Positions 23,255 to 34,758 of a DNA stretch of 64,000 nucleotides are shown here, in pieces. The first letter of the stretch is position 1. Every line of letters starts with the position of its first letter. Origin of the DNA: Viola odorata (lineage: Eukaryota; Streptophyta; Magnoliopsida; Malpighiales; Violaceae). The notes under the pieces were generated by a model that did no database searches, was not told where the DNA came from, and saw only the letters and a list, made by a program, of their open reading frames with translations. The DNA is taken from positions 16,084,443 to 16,148,442 of the forward strand of contig OY829538.1 in the NCBI GenBank assembly GCA_963691705.1, written 5' to 3'. Made by a program: the position numbers and the translations under genes.

Positions 23255-26200
23255 TGTTAGGATCCTTCGATGTTGAATTGCAAGGAATTAGTCTCGATTG
23301 GGGATGGCTCGGGTGATTGATAGATGAAGGATTGATGACTTCAGGAGATAGGCGCAGCGGGAATTTGTAATGGAAAGATGTATGAATTTTAGAAAGGTGT
23401 ATGGAAAAATAAGGGAACTTTAATTCAAGATTAATGGTTCTTGAATCGGGAATTTTAGAAATGAAATATGAATAATAATATGAACAAGTAAATTCAAGAA
23501 AACCCTCTCGTTAACGAAGAACGAGCAACCTTTCTATATTGAATATACTCAAAAAATAATCGATTAAAACTTGCAATTGAAATGCTAGTTTGAAGCCGAA
23601 AATTTACAAGAAATTTAGGGAAAGAAAGTAAGAAAATTACAAAAAATAATTAAACTAAAATTGACTTTAAGATTGAATAATCAATTGATAATCAAAAAGT
23701 GCTTTCTAAAGGAAACTAAAGGGTTCTATTTATAGCTAGAAGTCCAAGGGTGAGATTGGTAATTTATCAATTAATTTTGATGCCTTGATTGGAATTAATT
23801 CCTGCACGTTTGGCATTAGCAGCATGGGGGAGTGACAGCGGGACGCGGTCGTGCGTGTGCTTGTGCTGATGGGAGGCGCAGCGTTGTGCGCGCGAAGGTG
23901 CAGGTGGGTCGCATCGTGCGGACGCGAGGGCTGGCCAGGCTGCCACGTGACCTTGACGCGTGCCTGGTCTTGAACGGCGTCATTCTGCTGGGCGCAAGAG
24001 CAGACTGGTGCTGGGTGTGGGCCGCTGCTGCTGCTGGGCTGGGCTTGGCATGGGTTTGGAGGATGGACTTGAGGAAATGATAGCCATGCCGGGGGGCGTT
24101 CGGGTGGGCTTTTCTTTATGACGAGCATCTTTGGAATCATATCAGTCCATCCCCTTTTGAAGTGATTCATCCTCGAATCATGAGTGCCAAAGGATAAAAA
24201 AATCATTGTTACCAATCTTTCCCAAACCAGGTCAATAGTCTTAACTGGCATCCTCAAATTCTTGAAACATAACAACGATGGGATTTCGTATATAAACGAA
24301 ACCACTGAGACAAGTTCAGAATTGATACCCAAGTGTTTCAAGTGTCGAGGCGGGGTTGCTTTGGGGACAACCGGTATGATGGAAAATTCACTTCCTGATT
24401 GCCTCAATTGGTGCTGAGCTTTAAGCAATTGAAGCGCTTTCGCATGGCTGTCTAAAGGTCCAACATTCCTTGTTGATAATTCGGGGCTTGGGTTATTCGG
24501 TACTTGTGATTCTTCCAAAGTGCTCACATCTTCTCCTACCATCTGGTCATTCTGCCCACACAAAACAACCTCCATATCCGGCTGATTTTGACACTCTTCT
24601 TTTGTTGCTACCTCAATTGAATAATTACTCACAAGTTGCTTGACCTTTAACATTATATCTCTTAATTCCCCAATTTTTTCCTTAAATTAGGGGGTAACCG
24701 CAACATAGGAAGGAGTCTCTTGTGCCATGGTTTGAGGTGCACAATTATAAAAGATAGGCTTCTCATAAGTTTCTTGTGGAGGAGAGTACCTTAGGTGAGG
24801 TGGAACGTATGACGGCGGTGAATATGCATAATCAATAGGCGCTTGGTGGTATTTAAGGCCATATGAATACGCCTTTTTGGTCCCATAAGTGTGTCCCTTG
24901 ACCCCATACAAATCATCCCTCTTCACAAGATAATTATACATATATTCTCCATAATCATCAATAAAACAATCAGCCATTTCACATTAATTCATGCACCAAG
25001 TCAAAGTAATCACAATGTTGTATTTTCAGTGTCTTCGCGATTTGACTCAATAAAATAGCAAATGAAGGCTAAAAATTATGAGATTTTACAGAAGCACTTT
25101 TAAGACACAGATATGCAACTTTCATGAAGGAAGTAACACAAGAGTATGCATGGAAGACACCAAAAACTGACTCGGAAACAGGACTGTTCTTCTCGAGTAA
25201 AATCTGCACACTTTTCTTTGGCGGTCCAAAAGTGGGCGAATTCTGCCGAATTGATCTCAGACCAAATCACGAAAGTTGTTCCAAACACCAAGACGTATAA
25301 GCTCAAGAAAAATCAGAATTTTCTGGGAGTTATATCGGACACAGCAGACGAATGAAAATAGCCAAAAATATTGATCTTCAGCTGGACTGTTTGTCAACCA
25401 CTATGGACGAGTCTAAAGGTAATGGAAAGGACTTATGGAAATTATTTACCAACCTTCGAGACAGCCGAACTCCTCTACCACGTGTTAGGATCCTTCGATG
25501 TTGAATTGCAAGGAATTAGTCTCGATTGGGGATGGCTCGCGTGATTGATGGATGAAGGATTGATGACTTTAGGAGATAGGCACAGAGGGAATTTGTAATG
25601 GAATGATGTATGAATTTTAGAAAGGTGTATGGAAAAATAAGGGAATTTTAATTCAAGATTAATGGTTCTTGAATCGGGAATTTTAGAAGTGAAATATGAA
25701 TAATAATATGAACAAGTAAATTCAAGAAAACCCTCTCGTTAACGAAGAACGAGCAACCTTTCTATATTGAATATACTCGAAAAATAATCGATCTCAAACT
25801 TGCAATGGAAATGCTACTTTGAAGCCAAAAATTTACAAGAAATTTAGGGAAAGAAAGTAAGAAAATTACAAAGAATTAATTAAACTAAAATTGACTTTAA
25901 GATTGAATAATCAATTGATAATCAAAAAGTGCTTTCTAAAGGAAACTAAAGGGTTCTATTTATAGCTAGAAGTCCAAGGGTGAGATTGGTAATTTATCAA
26001 TTAATTTTGATGCCTTGATTGGAATTAATTCCTGCACGTTTGGCGTTGGCAGCGTGGGAGAGTGACAGCGGGACGCGGTCGTGCGTGGGCTTGTGCTGAT
26101 GGGAGGCGCAGCGTTGTGCGGGCGAAGGTGCAGGTGGGTCGCGTCGTGCGGAGGGAGGGCTGGCCAGGCTGCCACGTGACCTTGACGCGTGCCTGGTCTT

Positions 26201-26373
26201 GAACGACGTCATTCTGCTGGGCGCAAGAGCACGCTGGTGCTGGGTGTGGGCCGCTGCTGCTGCTGGGCTGGGCTTGGCATGGGTTTGGAGGATGGACTTG
26301 AGGAAATGATGGCCATGCCGGGGGGCGTTCGGGTGGGTTTTTCTTTATGACGAGCATCTTTGGAATCGTATCA
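23255..26373 (-). mobile_element. Nonautonomous gypsy element G
   Basis: The LTRs are 23255-24144 and 25483-26373 (890 and 891 bases, roughly 3% different by eye). Target duplication ggggg is at 23250-23254 and 26374-26378. The interior is only 1338 bases. The polypurine tract is at 24145-24162 (minus strand AAAAGGGGATGGAC), showing minus orientation. The element has no reverse transcriptase or integrase. Confidence 0.92.
24145..24977 (-). pseudogene. Internal ORF of element G, function not recognised
   Basis: The frame starts MADCFIDDYGEYMYNYLVKR at 24977. It has a Tyr/Pro-rich segment (YSPPSYVPPHLRYSPPQETY), one in-frame TAA at about 24686-24688, and then continues (LRDIMLKVKQLVSNYSIEVA) through the polypurine tract into the 3' LTR, reaching 23736. 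The position matches the gag end of element J, and the end of both frames is similar (DSR.N.LK/FK near the tract). It may be a gag remnant; I do not recognise a domain. Confidence 0.5.
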
Positions 26374-26697
26374 GGGGGGCTCCGGCGTAGACACTTCGAT
26401 GCTTAAGTCAGTATGGTTGTTCCAACTAGTAGAGGTTCGAGTAGCAATCTTAGGCTTACCTCTCATTTCGAGTGGTGGGGTATTTATAGGCAGAACGTGG
26501 GCGTTACCTCTAGGGGGCGGGCGTATGAGTAGATAACGTGTGAGACTCCCCCCCGCTGATGTTGACCATCCCAGGGCTCTTCTCTTCAAAAGGGGGCGGC
26601 AACCTCCACAGTTGACGCCCGACAGACACTGTAGGGTTCCGGTCTCAAGGCTGGTGTGAAGACGAAAATATCCTTGGAATTGTCTTAATTGTTATCA

Positions 26698-27619
26698 CAA
26701 CTCTCAACAATCCAGCCCTAGCGGATAACCACAACAGAATCCGTATGGTAACCACCCACCACCTCCCAACATGCAACATTTCAAGCCAGACCTACTTACA
26801 ATCAATACCAACGTCAACCCCCACAAGATTAGACCTTCATAGCACCACTAAATCCTGCCCCCGATCAGCAAAAGACAATCAAAGAACTTGTGAAGTATAT
26901 GAGCCAAATGATGGCAGAAATGAAGGAGTTGAAAAACCAAGGAAGGTTTCCAGGGCAAACAAAAAATATTCCAAAGCACAATGTCTGTGCTGTCACCCTT
27001 CGAAGTGGCAGGACCTTGACTCCTCCAACACATCCTGCCCTCGACATTGAAAATCCTCCAGAATTAGAACTGAAGCCCAAGATAAAAAGTCCAAGAAATC
27101 CAAGACTTGAAGAAGTTATGGAGGAGCGAATCCGCTCTCCGAGAGGATCCCTATGGAATGATCCAAAACCACCTGAATTTACGCAAGAGTACATCCATAA
27201 GATTCTCAAGCCCCCGTTCCCTCAACGGTTGGTTAAATCGAAGAAGGAAATAGAGGATCGCGAGATCTTCGACATGTTCAGCAAGGTGATCGCCAACATT
27301 CCGCTCTTACAAGCAGTCAAGAACGTGCCTAGATATGCCAAATTCCTAAAGCAATTGTGCACAAACAAATTCAAATTGGCCGGGGTCAACAATATAAGTG
27401 TAGGGATTAATGTTTCATCCCACATCCAGCTGCAGATTCCTCTCAAATGCAAAGATCAGGGGATGTTTATTGTTCCCTACAAGATTGGCATGGTAGGCAT
27501 TGGAAAGGCCATGTGTGACTTAGGAGCAGACATCAATGTCATGCCCTTGACAGTCTATAACTGTTTTAGCCTCGAACCCTTGAAACCTACCAACCTAGAA
27601 AATCTCTGCGCCTATAATT
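26698..27619 (+). pseudogene. Gag-protease of element I
   Basis: In one frame from 26698, with a few stops, come a Gln/Pro-rich gag tail, a spacer (KYMSQMMAEMKELKNQGRFP) and the Athila-type protease: RYAKFLKQLCTNKFKL, then PLKCKDQGMFIVPYKIG and the active-site block CDLGADINVMPL. The 26890-27600 part is open. The homologous block in element C has CDLGAEINMMSL. The frame ends just after the protease, where the reverse transcriptase has been deleted. Confidence 0.85.
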
Positions 27620-29386
27620 CGTGCCCCAGATTGGTCACTCCCTTTCGAGATTATGTGTGACGCAAGAAACCAAGAAATAGGAGCTGTCCTGGGCAAGAAA
27701 AAGGAAAAGGAGACTTATGTCATCTATTATGCCTCCAAGTTTCTGGACCCCGCACAACAGAACTATACCACCACAGAGAAGGAACTTCTAGCAGTTGTCT
27801 ATTCATTGGAAAAGTTCAGACAGTATCTGTTGGGCATGAAAGTCATCGTCTATTCCGACCACTCGGCCCTCAAATGTTTACTCAAGAAAGCTGATGCAAA
27901 ACCACGACTCATCCACTGGATCTTATTACTTCAAGAATTCGACATCGTGATCAAATATAAAAAAGGCTCAGAAAATTCAGTAGCCGATCACTTGAGCAGA
28001 CTCCAAACTCAAGAAGATGATTCGCTTTTCCCCATCAAAGATACCTTTCCAAACGAGCGCCTATGTCTTGCCCATGCCATCCACTTCCCATGGTTTTCTG
28101 ACATCACCAATTTTTGTTCTACTGGCGCCTACCCTGCCGATGCCTCTCCCTCCGAACGTAATTGAATTAAAAGACAGTCTAAATACTACATTTGGGATAG
28201 CCCATATTTGTGGAACCATTGTTCAGACCAAGTCATCGGTCGCTGTGTAACTTTGGATGAAGTGCCCTCGATCCTGAAATTCTACCATTCCTCGACAGAA
28301 GGAGGTCATTTTGCTTCTAAGAAGACCTCCCTGAAAGTTTTAGAGGCGGGTTTCTATTGTCCATTTATCTTTAAGGATAGTTATCTCTTTTGTGCTTCGT
28401 GCCCTCGATGCCAAGTCATGGGCAATATTGGAGCAAGGAACCAGATGCCCCTGACGAGTATCATCTCATGCAAAATTTATGATATCTAGGGTATTGAATT
28501 CATGGGACCCTTCCCGAATTCATTCAGCAACATCTACATTCTTCTTGCCGTAGACTATGTCTCCAAGTGGATCGAAGCTAAGGCAACTCGAACCGATGAT
28601 TTTAAAGTGGTAGTGAACTTCCTACTCACTCACATCTTTAACAGATTCGGTACGCCTCTTACCCTCATAAGCCATCGTGGCACTCACTTTTGTAACCGTG
28701 TCATAACCTCCCTCCTAACCAAATATGGGGTCCATCATAAAGTTTCTACAACTTATCACCCCCAAACAAACGGTCAAGTGGAAGTTTCGAACCGTGAGAT
28801 CAAGTCTATACTCTAGAAAACGGTCAACCAATCTCGTAAAGATTGGAGTTTGAAGTTAGATGATGCCCTTTGGGCCTATCGAACTACTTTCAAGACCCCG
28901 ATAGGGATGAGACCTTACAGACTTGTCCATGGGAAACCTTGCCACTTACCTATTGAACTGGAGCACAAATCTTTTTGGGCAATCTGAAAGGTTAACACGG
29001 ATCTAGGGCATGCCGGTCACCACCACCGTCTTCAGATCCAGGAATTGGAAGAACTAAGGGACGATGCCTACGAAAATGCTTTGATCTACAAGGGCAAGAT
29101 AAAGGCCCATCACGATAAGCAACTTCGTCCCAAATATTTTCTTGTTGACCAAAAAGTATTATTGTACAACTCTCGTCTTCGCCGTTTTGTAGGAAAACTG
29201 AAATCTAAATAGATAGGGCCCTACGTAGTCAAGGAAATGTTTGACTGTGGGACCTTTGAAATACAGCACCTAGAAATAGGGGTTATTTTTAAAGTAAATA
29301 GTTACAGGTTGAAACCATTCTACGAAGGATTCAAGCCCTCGATAGTGGAGGAAATGGAGGTAGAACACCCACCCGTCGTGCCCTAA
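27620..29386 (+). pseudogene. RNase H and integrase of element I
   Basis: RNase H starts at APDWSLPFEIMCDARN (27623), directly after protease sequence, so about 1 kb of reverse transcriptase is missing. It continues with YTTTEKELLAVVYSLEKFRQ, SDHSALKCL and VADHLSRL. Integrase follows: HSSTEGGHF...CPRC zinc domain, the first core Asp replaced by Glu (GIEFMGPFP), the second position altered (LISHRGTHF, His instead of Asp) and the Glu region (NGQVEVSN). Stops interrupt at about 28165, 28487, 28815, 28986 and 29210. The protein is dead. Confidence 0.88.
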
Positions 29387-29934
29387 ACAATCAGTTTGTG
29401 TCTTGGCCTCGACGTTAAAAGGGACCATGGTTGGAAGGCATTCCAAATGCCATTCCATTCTTTCCTCTCTCCTTTTTGTCTTTTATTTAATTCCAGAGCT
29501 TTTTACTTTTTACTTTTATTTTATTTTATTTTCTCTTTATTAGTTAGGATTTCCTTTCTAATTTTTATCCTCTAATCTCTCTCTCCTTTCTATTTCCAAG
29601 TTGATTTTATTCTCTTTATTTAATATCTTTTCCTTTATTCTCTCTTTTTGTCTTTATCCCTTCTAACCACCTCCTTTTAAAATTTCAAAAAGGGAGCTCG
29701 AATCGGTTGAGATATGCCTAGACTGTTGTGCTCTCTCTCTCCTGGTTCCAAGACTCCTTGTCAGATAAAAAGCAAGCCCTAATTAAATCAGCTATCAGAT
29801 GCCAACCACTTTTCAACACACTTTCCTTCATCTTCCACCACCTCTCTTCCAGCTATCTTCCACATCTCTCTCACAAACATCTAAATGCTCCACTCCCATC
29901 ACCATCAACGAAATCACATCCTTCACTCCTCCCC
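29387..29934 (+). other. Pol to envelope-like spacer of element I
   Basis: A T-rich, noncoding stretch (tttatttt and ctctctcc runs at 29460-29660). No ORF is supported. Confidence 0.5.
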
Positions 29935-30975
29935 ATGACTATCAAGCAAGTAGCCCATAAATACAAGGTTCTTGAACCAGAAACTCCTGACTCATCTTCC
30001 TCAGCCACAAATGGCTCCGCCTAGAAATCTCCAGCCCTCAGCCTAGGCCTAGACACCAAAAACCATCATCTCCAGCAACAGGCTCACCCGTGGCCGACTC
30101 ATCCGACGACGAGCTAGAGGTCACTGACTCCATTCCAGCAACGTCCACAATGACCCGATCTGGTCGTGTTTCTAGGAAGGCACCAGGGTCCGCCACCACA
30201 CCCAAAAAGCCTATGAAAGAAAAACCCTCACCGGCTGACAAGAAAAAGCTCACAGTGGAGAAAGTGCTCAAGGGCGTTCTTATGTCCGACTCTGACCACG
30301 AGGAGAATGAGACGCTGGCCAGAATAGAAGAAGAAGAGCTCGAACAGACCGCCGCTGGTGAAGAGGAGGAATCAGGTGAGAATGACGCTGCTGAAGAAGA
30401 GGAAGAAGATTTGGAATGGGACAGAGCTGAGAAGGAAGCAACTAAGAAGGAAACAGCTGAGATTGAGGTGGCTCAAAAAGCTGAAATTGAGAAGAAAGCA
30501 AGAGAGCAGGAGGCCGCAGCGAAGAAGGTTGCCGCAAAAGGGAAATCCAAGACTCCAGCTAGAGCGGAAAAGCCAGCTGAGTGGATAAGAAGAGGAAGAC
30601 CACGTCCTCCAGCAAGGTTCAGAACAAGCCCATGACTTCGAAGAAGGCTCGTCGAGGGTAGGACGAAGGTTCAGACATCAAGGGCACGACACTAGCCCCT
30701 ACTTCCACCCCTCGAACCACTTCGACTCAGGTGATTTCTGACCTTTCTAGTCCTCATGCCTGGTTGATTTTTCATGACAAACCCTCAATTGATAGGTTGC
30801 ATTCTTTAAACTCTAGAGGCGTTAGCCCATATGCGCACCTGGATTTAGAATTTTTGAGAAGAATGGGACTCGAGTCTCGAGTCCAAGAGCTGGTAGGGAA
30901 CATTGGTTGGGAGTCACTATTCTTTTTAGAACACCTAACCTTTGTGTATTGCAGCGTTAGAGTCAAAGCTTGAAG
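29935..30975 (+). pseudogene. Envelope-like ORF of element I
   Basis: It begins MTIKQVAHKYKVLEPETPDS at 29935, stops at 30024, and reopens in another frame at 30090-30635. That part is a highly charged Glu/Lys/Ala-rich segment with (E)n blocks, probably helical. The folded domain follows at 30731-30970 (HAWLIFHDKPSIDRLHSLNS, YAHLDLEFLRRMGLESRVQE, NIGWESLFFLE). It is collinear with the element A protein (LRGWLKFDTPDLKAKLR..., DFDFLDAMGLGNKIREFVYA, LGWIPFISIE). Several frameshifts. Confidence 0.75.
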
Positions 30976-32990
30976 TTCAGTTAGGATGGCTTAGAGCATA
31001 CGGGCAACTTTGACTATCCCAACCTTTCGAGGTCCTAAGCCCCCGTAGCCCCTCGTGCCCATACAGATGATACTAATCGTGCCCTCGATGTTCCTCCAGC
31101 AAGCAACCTCTCAGGTCCATCTGCCCCCGCTGCTACAACGCTTACCAATCGGTTGCTCCAAGCCATCCTAACCGAACTTCAAGCTTTGACATCTTAAGTG
31201 TCCAAACGCAATCTTCCGCCTCCCTGATTTCCAGCCCCCGAACAATTTTTCATGCCCTCGAGGAGGGTTAAAAACATTTTCACCTGCTTTATTTATTTCT
31301 TTGTACTAAACTATTTTTAATTTTCGTTGAACTTTTGTGTGAACCCTTCCCGCATTGAGGACAATGCGCTGCCTAAGTGTAGGGAGGGATTTATTTATGC
31401 TTTTATGTGTTTGACTTGTGTTTGACTGCATGTTTAAATTCCCGTTGTTTGCATGATTGTGTGTTTTTGTGAAAAAAAATTGGATTTTTAAATTTTTTGG
31501 ATTTAGCAAAAACTTTGTCAAAAATCTGCCCCTGCCCAGTTTTTAAAACCTCTATGAATGGACACACACTGTTGATCATTTTCACACGAGTATGAACTAC
31601 CAGTACCTTGTCTAGACCTAGTCATTCTCAATCTTGCCTGCTGAACCTTATATCTACATCTAGGCCTAGGCACCAGTAATCATAAATAGCACCCAGTGAG
31701 CACTTTGAGCATCCATGCCTTATTTCTTTTCTTGAGTGACTATGATGCTTAAGCTAGCCACTAGTTGAACTTGCATGATATCCCTGGGTATAGGCACCAT
31801 TAGACATGAGAAAGCATCGATTTGACGAAAAACTTCGCATCAATGTCCTATTTCTTTCTTTTCTCTCCTCTTTTTTTTTCTCTCACTTTTTATCTTCATG
31901 CCCACAACATCCCCCCCTTTTCATATTCTTTCCTGACCACTCGAACTTTTTCTCTTGATCTTTTTCCTTGGTAGGTAAAGTAGCGATTGTTGAGGGTAGC
32001 GTTGAGGGCTAGACATCCAGATGGACACGCAGACAAGGCCAAGTGTGGGGAAGAAAAGGAAGTTAAGACTTCAGCGCAGAAAGCAGAGATCTAGGGCAAG
32101 ACAAGCAGAAAAAGAAAAAGAAAATTCAGCTTTAGCATATTCCAAGAATATTCGAGTCCCTAGAAAAAAAACCTAAGTGTGGGGAAGCCGAAGAAGTCGA
32201 TCGTCAATGCTGGAAGCAGATCTAGGGCAAGAACCAAAAGAAAACTCAAAAGTTTCACGCCCCAGATGTTTCAAAAGATGAAAAGGTTTGTGCCCCCATT
32301 TGAAAAAAAAAAGAATTTAAATAAAGGAAGGGGGCAATACACGAACGAAAGGATATCTACTTCCAATGCTGCAACAAGAGAAGAACTTCCGGCCCACAAA
32401 GAAGAATCCCTTCGTCTAGCCCTCGAATCATCATCATGCCCTCGATGAAAGCTGTCTTGCCACTTCGCCTTTTTCCTAGCCAAGGAATCCATCCAGGTTC
32501 TATTTGGTTGTTTCTCTTCTTTCTATCTTTTTCTATTTCCTCTCCATTCTTCCTCATTGCTGTTTCATTTCTACCTCTTTTCTTTTCTCTTCTAGCTCGC
32601 CATTCCCTTTTCTTTCTTTTTGCTGATGCGTTGTTCTTTTCGATTGATGATTGCCCATGCATGTGTACTGCGTACTCGGATTGATGTGCAAGTTTGACAT
32701 TGTGTTGTGCTTTATGCATTTAGTTTTGAGCGATAAACACATAGCCTTGCTTGCGAGAGTGAGTGTAAACACGTATCTAGTGAAGATTGCTGGTAGAAGG
32801 GCCTGATGTGGGAAAGTTTAATCTTTAGGGTCGTTACCCTTCTAATTTAATGCAGGTGCTTTCTAGGTGAGGATGCGTTTGTGCTAAGTCTAGCTTAGTG
32901 CCCGGTTTGTGCTTGTGTGTTGACTAATTGTGTTTATCTATTTCTTGAGGTGATTTTCAGTTTTGTGAATGCTCGAGGGTGAGCATTGGG
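30976..32990 (+). other. Element I 3' noncoding region with repeated polypurine-like tracts
   Basis: No protein gene is supported. AAGTGTGGGGA-type tracts occur at 31375-31389, 32041-32060 and 32175-32187, before the one adjoining the LTR at 32991-33005. 'agatctagggcaagac' near 32087 and 'agatctagggcaagaa' near 32219 hint at a local duplication of about 130 bases including one of the tracts. Confidence 0.6.
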
Positions 32991-34214
32991 CAGTGTGGGG
33001 ATGTTTGATCGCATGTTTTAAGTATAGGGTTTTTCCTTTTATTTTAGCCTTTTCCAGGGCACGATACTTCTGATTGGCCCTTTTTCCCATCTTTATTGTA
33101 GATCAGTGCCTAAAGGAAGAAAAGAGTGAAAGCATACGATTTTGGAAGGATTTCTTAGATTTTGAAGCATCAAGGCCTACAAGATCGGAGTGTTGTTGTG
33201 CCCTCGACGCTAACCAGACCAGTAAGCAGTCTCGTGCCCCTGACACATCCACATCAGATCAAGATCGAAAGCCAAAGAGAGGAATCTCCGAAGATTCGTA
33301 CGGGATTCTTTGCGTTTCTAGAATATGTCAGGCGCTTCCAAAAGATTCGATAATATTCTCTCCTAGGGTCGTGTCCTTCCCATGCTCTGTCACCCTCTCC
33401 ATGCTAACACTCTCTTTCCTTAGTTGTACTTTGTCCCCTAGCTAATTTCTAGGCTATTTAAGCTTAGTTTTAGGGTTTTTGTAAGATGAGGCTAATCCTA
33501 GACACACTCTCCACTTTACCTAAATTTTAGGGATTCTCTCTCTCTCTCTTTGAGCAACGCCGTCAGCTTGTAAGGGAAGAAAGCATTGATTTCCCCACCA
33601 GTTTATTCTAATACTTTTCCCCTTTTATTTCCTTTAAGCTTGTTTATGTTATTTTCCATTCCTACTTGCTGTTTGTATTTAATTATGAGTGGCTAAACTC
33701 CCACCTTCTTAGTAAAGGGTGTTTCAAGGGTTGCAAGGATTGGTTAAGAGGCCTAAACGTACTTAATACACTCTTATTGTCATATTCGGTTATTTATCAT
33801 TTTCTTGCCATGCTCATTTAGAAATGTTAAGGGCTTGATCAACTGTTAGTATTTCTGTATATGTACTATCATCCTAACAGCGATAACGTCATCGTGAGGT
33901 TGTTACGGGTAGTAGACACCTAGTGGGGACATCGCGAGAGGTCCTTCTTCTAGGGGTAAATAGTCGGTTAGGGTTGTACCGCGAGCTTGACACACTGAGA
34001 CGTCACGCCCTAGATTTGTCTTGCCTCCACTTCATGGACGTTTTGAGTATTGCCTCCCCGCATTCGTGCCTGGGGGGAAGGTGAAATGTCAAGGTCACCT
34101 CATATGTGTAAACGGGGGGTGGCTTTTCTTAAGAAGGTAAGTAGGGGGTTTTTAGTAAAAACTTGATCCCTATAGCATGTCTATGGCATGAGTGTGGAAT
34201 ACCTCTATGTCGAT

Positions 34215-34678
34215 TGATAACATGAAATATACCCCCTAGGGTATTTTAGTCTTTACATGGGGTACCATCATCCTCAGCCACTGTAGCATCTACCCGGCAT
34301 CATGTTCCGCCTGTTACCGGGGTGTGGTCGACGTCAACGGAGGGGGCCCTATCTGATACGGTATGACGCCTATTCCCACACCCGGTAAGCAATAAGTGTT
34401 ATCCCCCACTAAATGCCCTATAAATACCCCCCCTGGGTAGCAGAAAAAGGACTTTTGGTGGCCACTAGCTAGAACTACTCTCTCTCTACTCCCTCTCTTA
34501 CTCCTTAAAACTCCTGTTTATCCTTCCATTTATCACTTACTCCGGTACCTACGCCGGGGACCCCCTCTGGCGCCTTGCAGGTGTAGTAGCGGCGAGGACC
34601 ACCCCCTCAGAGGTGAAGATCTCCAAGATTCTCCCTACCCCGGGTACAAATCTTATTAAATCTTATTGAATCTTATCA
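34215..34678 (+). repeat. Element F 5' LTR
   Basis: 464 bases, tgataacatg to tcttatca. TATA core TATAAATA at 34419-34426. The tail has 'ggaccccctctggcgccttgcagg', parallel to the 'gaccccctccggcgctttgcagg' of the 3' LTR. Confidence 0.85.
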
Positions 34679-34681
34679 AAA

Positions 34682-34758
34682 TGGTGCTTTCATTGAGAGT
34701 CGAACTCAAGACCTCCCGCTTACCAAACAGGTGCTCTAACTAACTGAGCTATGAGCAA
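34682..34758 (-). other. Primer site extended into a near-complete tRNA-Thr copy (anticodon GGT)
   Basis: Two bases after the LTR lies the 18-base primer site TGGTGCTTTCATTGAGAG (34682-34699). It is identical to the site of element E, but here the complementarity to a tRNA does not stop. Read on the minus strand, 34751 down to 34682 folds as a tRNA: TA, D arm GCTC/GAGC, anticodon stem CCTGT/GCGGG with loop TTGGTAA (anticodon GGT, Thr), variable AGGTC, T arm TTGAG-TTCGACT-CTCAA, acceptor strand TGAAAGC, discriminator A and CCA. The 5' acceptor strand (TTGCTCA) pairs poorly with TGAAAGC, so the copy ends near tRNA position 5-7. An encoded CCA argues against a nuclear tRNA gene. Confidence 0.85.

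Larger units (their letters stand above)
21229..26697 (-). mobile_element. Tat/Retand-like gypsy remnant H, nonautonomous
   Basis: Element orientation is minus. The right end is a 5' LTR (23157-23254 plus 26379-26697) split by element G. The interior (21229-23156) is made almost entirely of antisense (plus-strand) genes homologous to those of element E; gag and pol are absent. A possible primer site, TGGTGCTCTGATTAAG, lies at 23138-23153 on the minus strand, three bases from the LTR. The left half, including the 3' LTR, is missing. To the right, H abuts gag of element I, so it probably inserted there. Confidence 0.7.
23157..26697 (-). repeat. Element H 5' LTR, split by element G
   Basis: The outer part 23157-23254 and inner part 26379-26697 join to about 417 bases beginning TGATAAG and ending TTGTTATCA, like the E LTR. 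They share with E the blocks 'gcgccggaggggg', 'ccggcgtagacac' and 'gcttaagtcag', and a minus-strand TATAAATACCCC core (about 26487-26498). Element G duplicated the ggggg at the joint. Confidence 0.85.

Noticed and set aside
32357..32719. Minus-strand basic ORF in the 3' region of element I
   Set aside because: Low-complexity CT-rich plus strand gives Lys/Arg/Glu runs; no conservation in element A or C.
34682..34758. Functional minus-strand tRNA-Thr gene
   Set aside because: It encodes CCA, the 5' acceptor strand does not pair with the 3' strand, and it sits exactly where the primer binding site must be. It is annotated as a reverse-transcribed tRNA copy instead.
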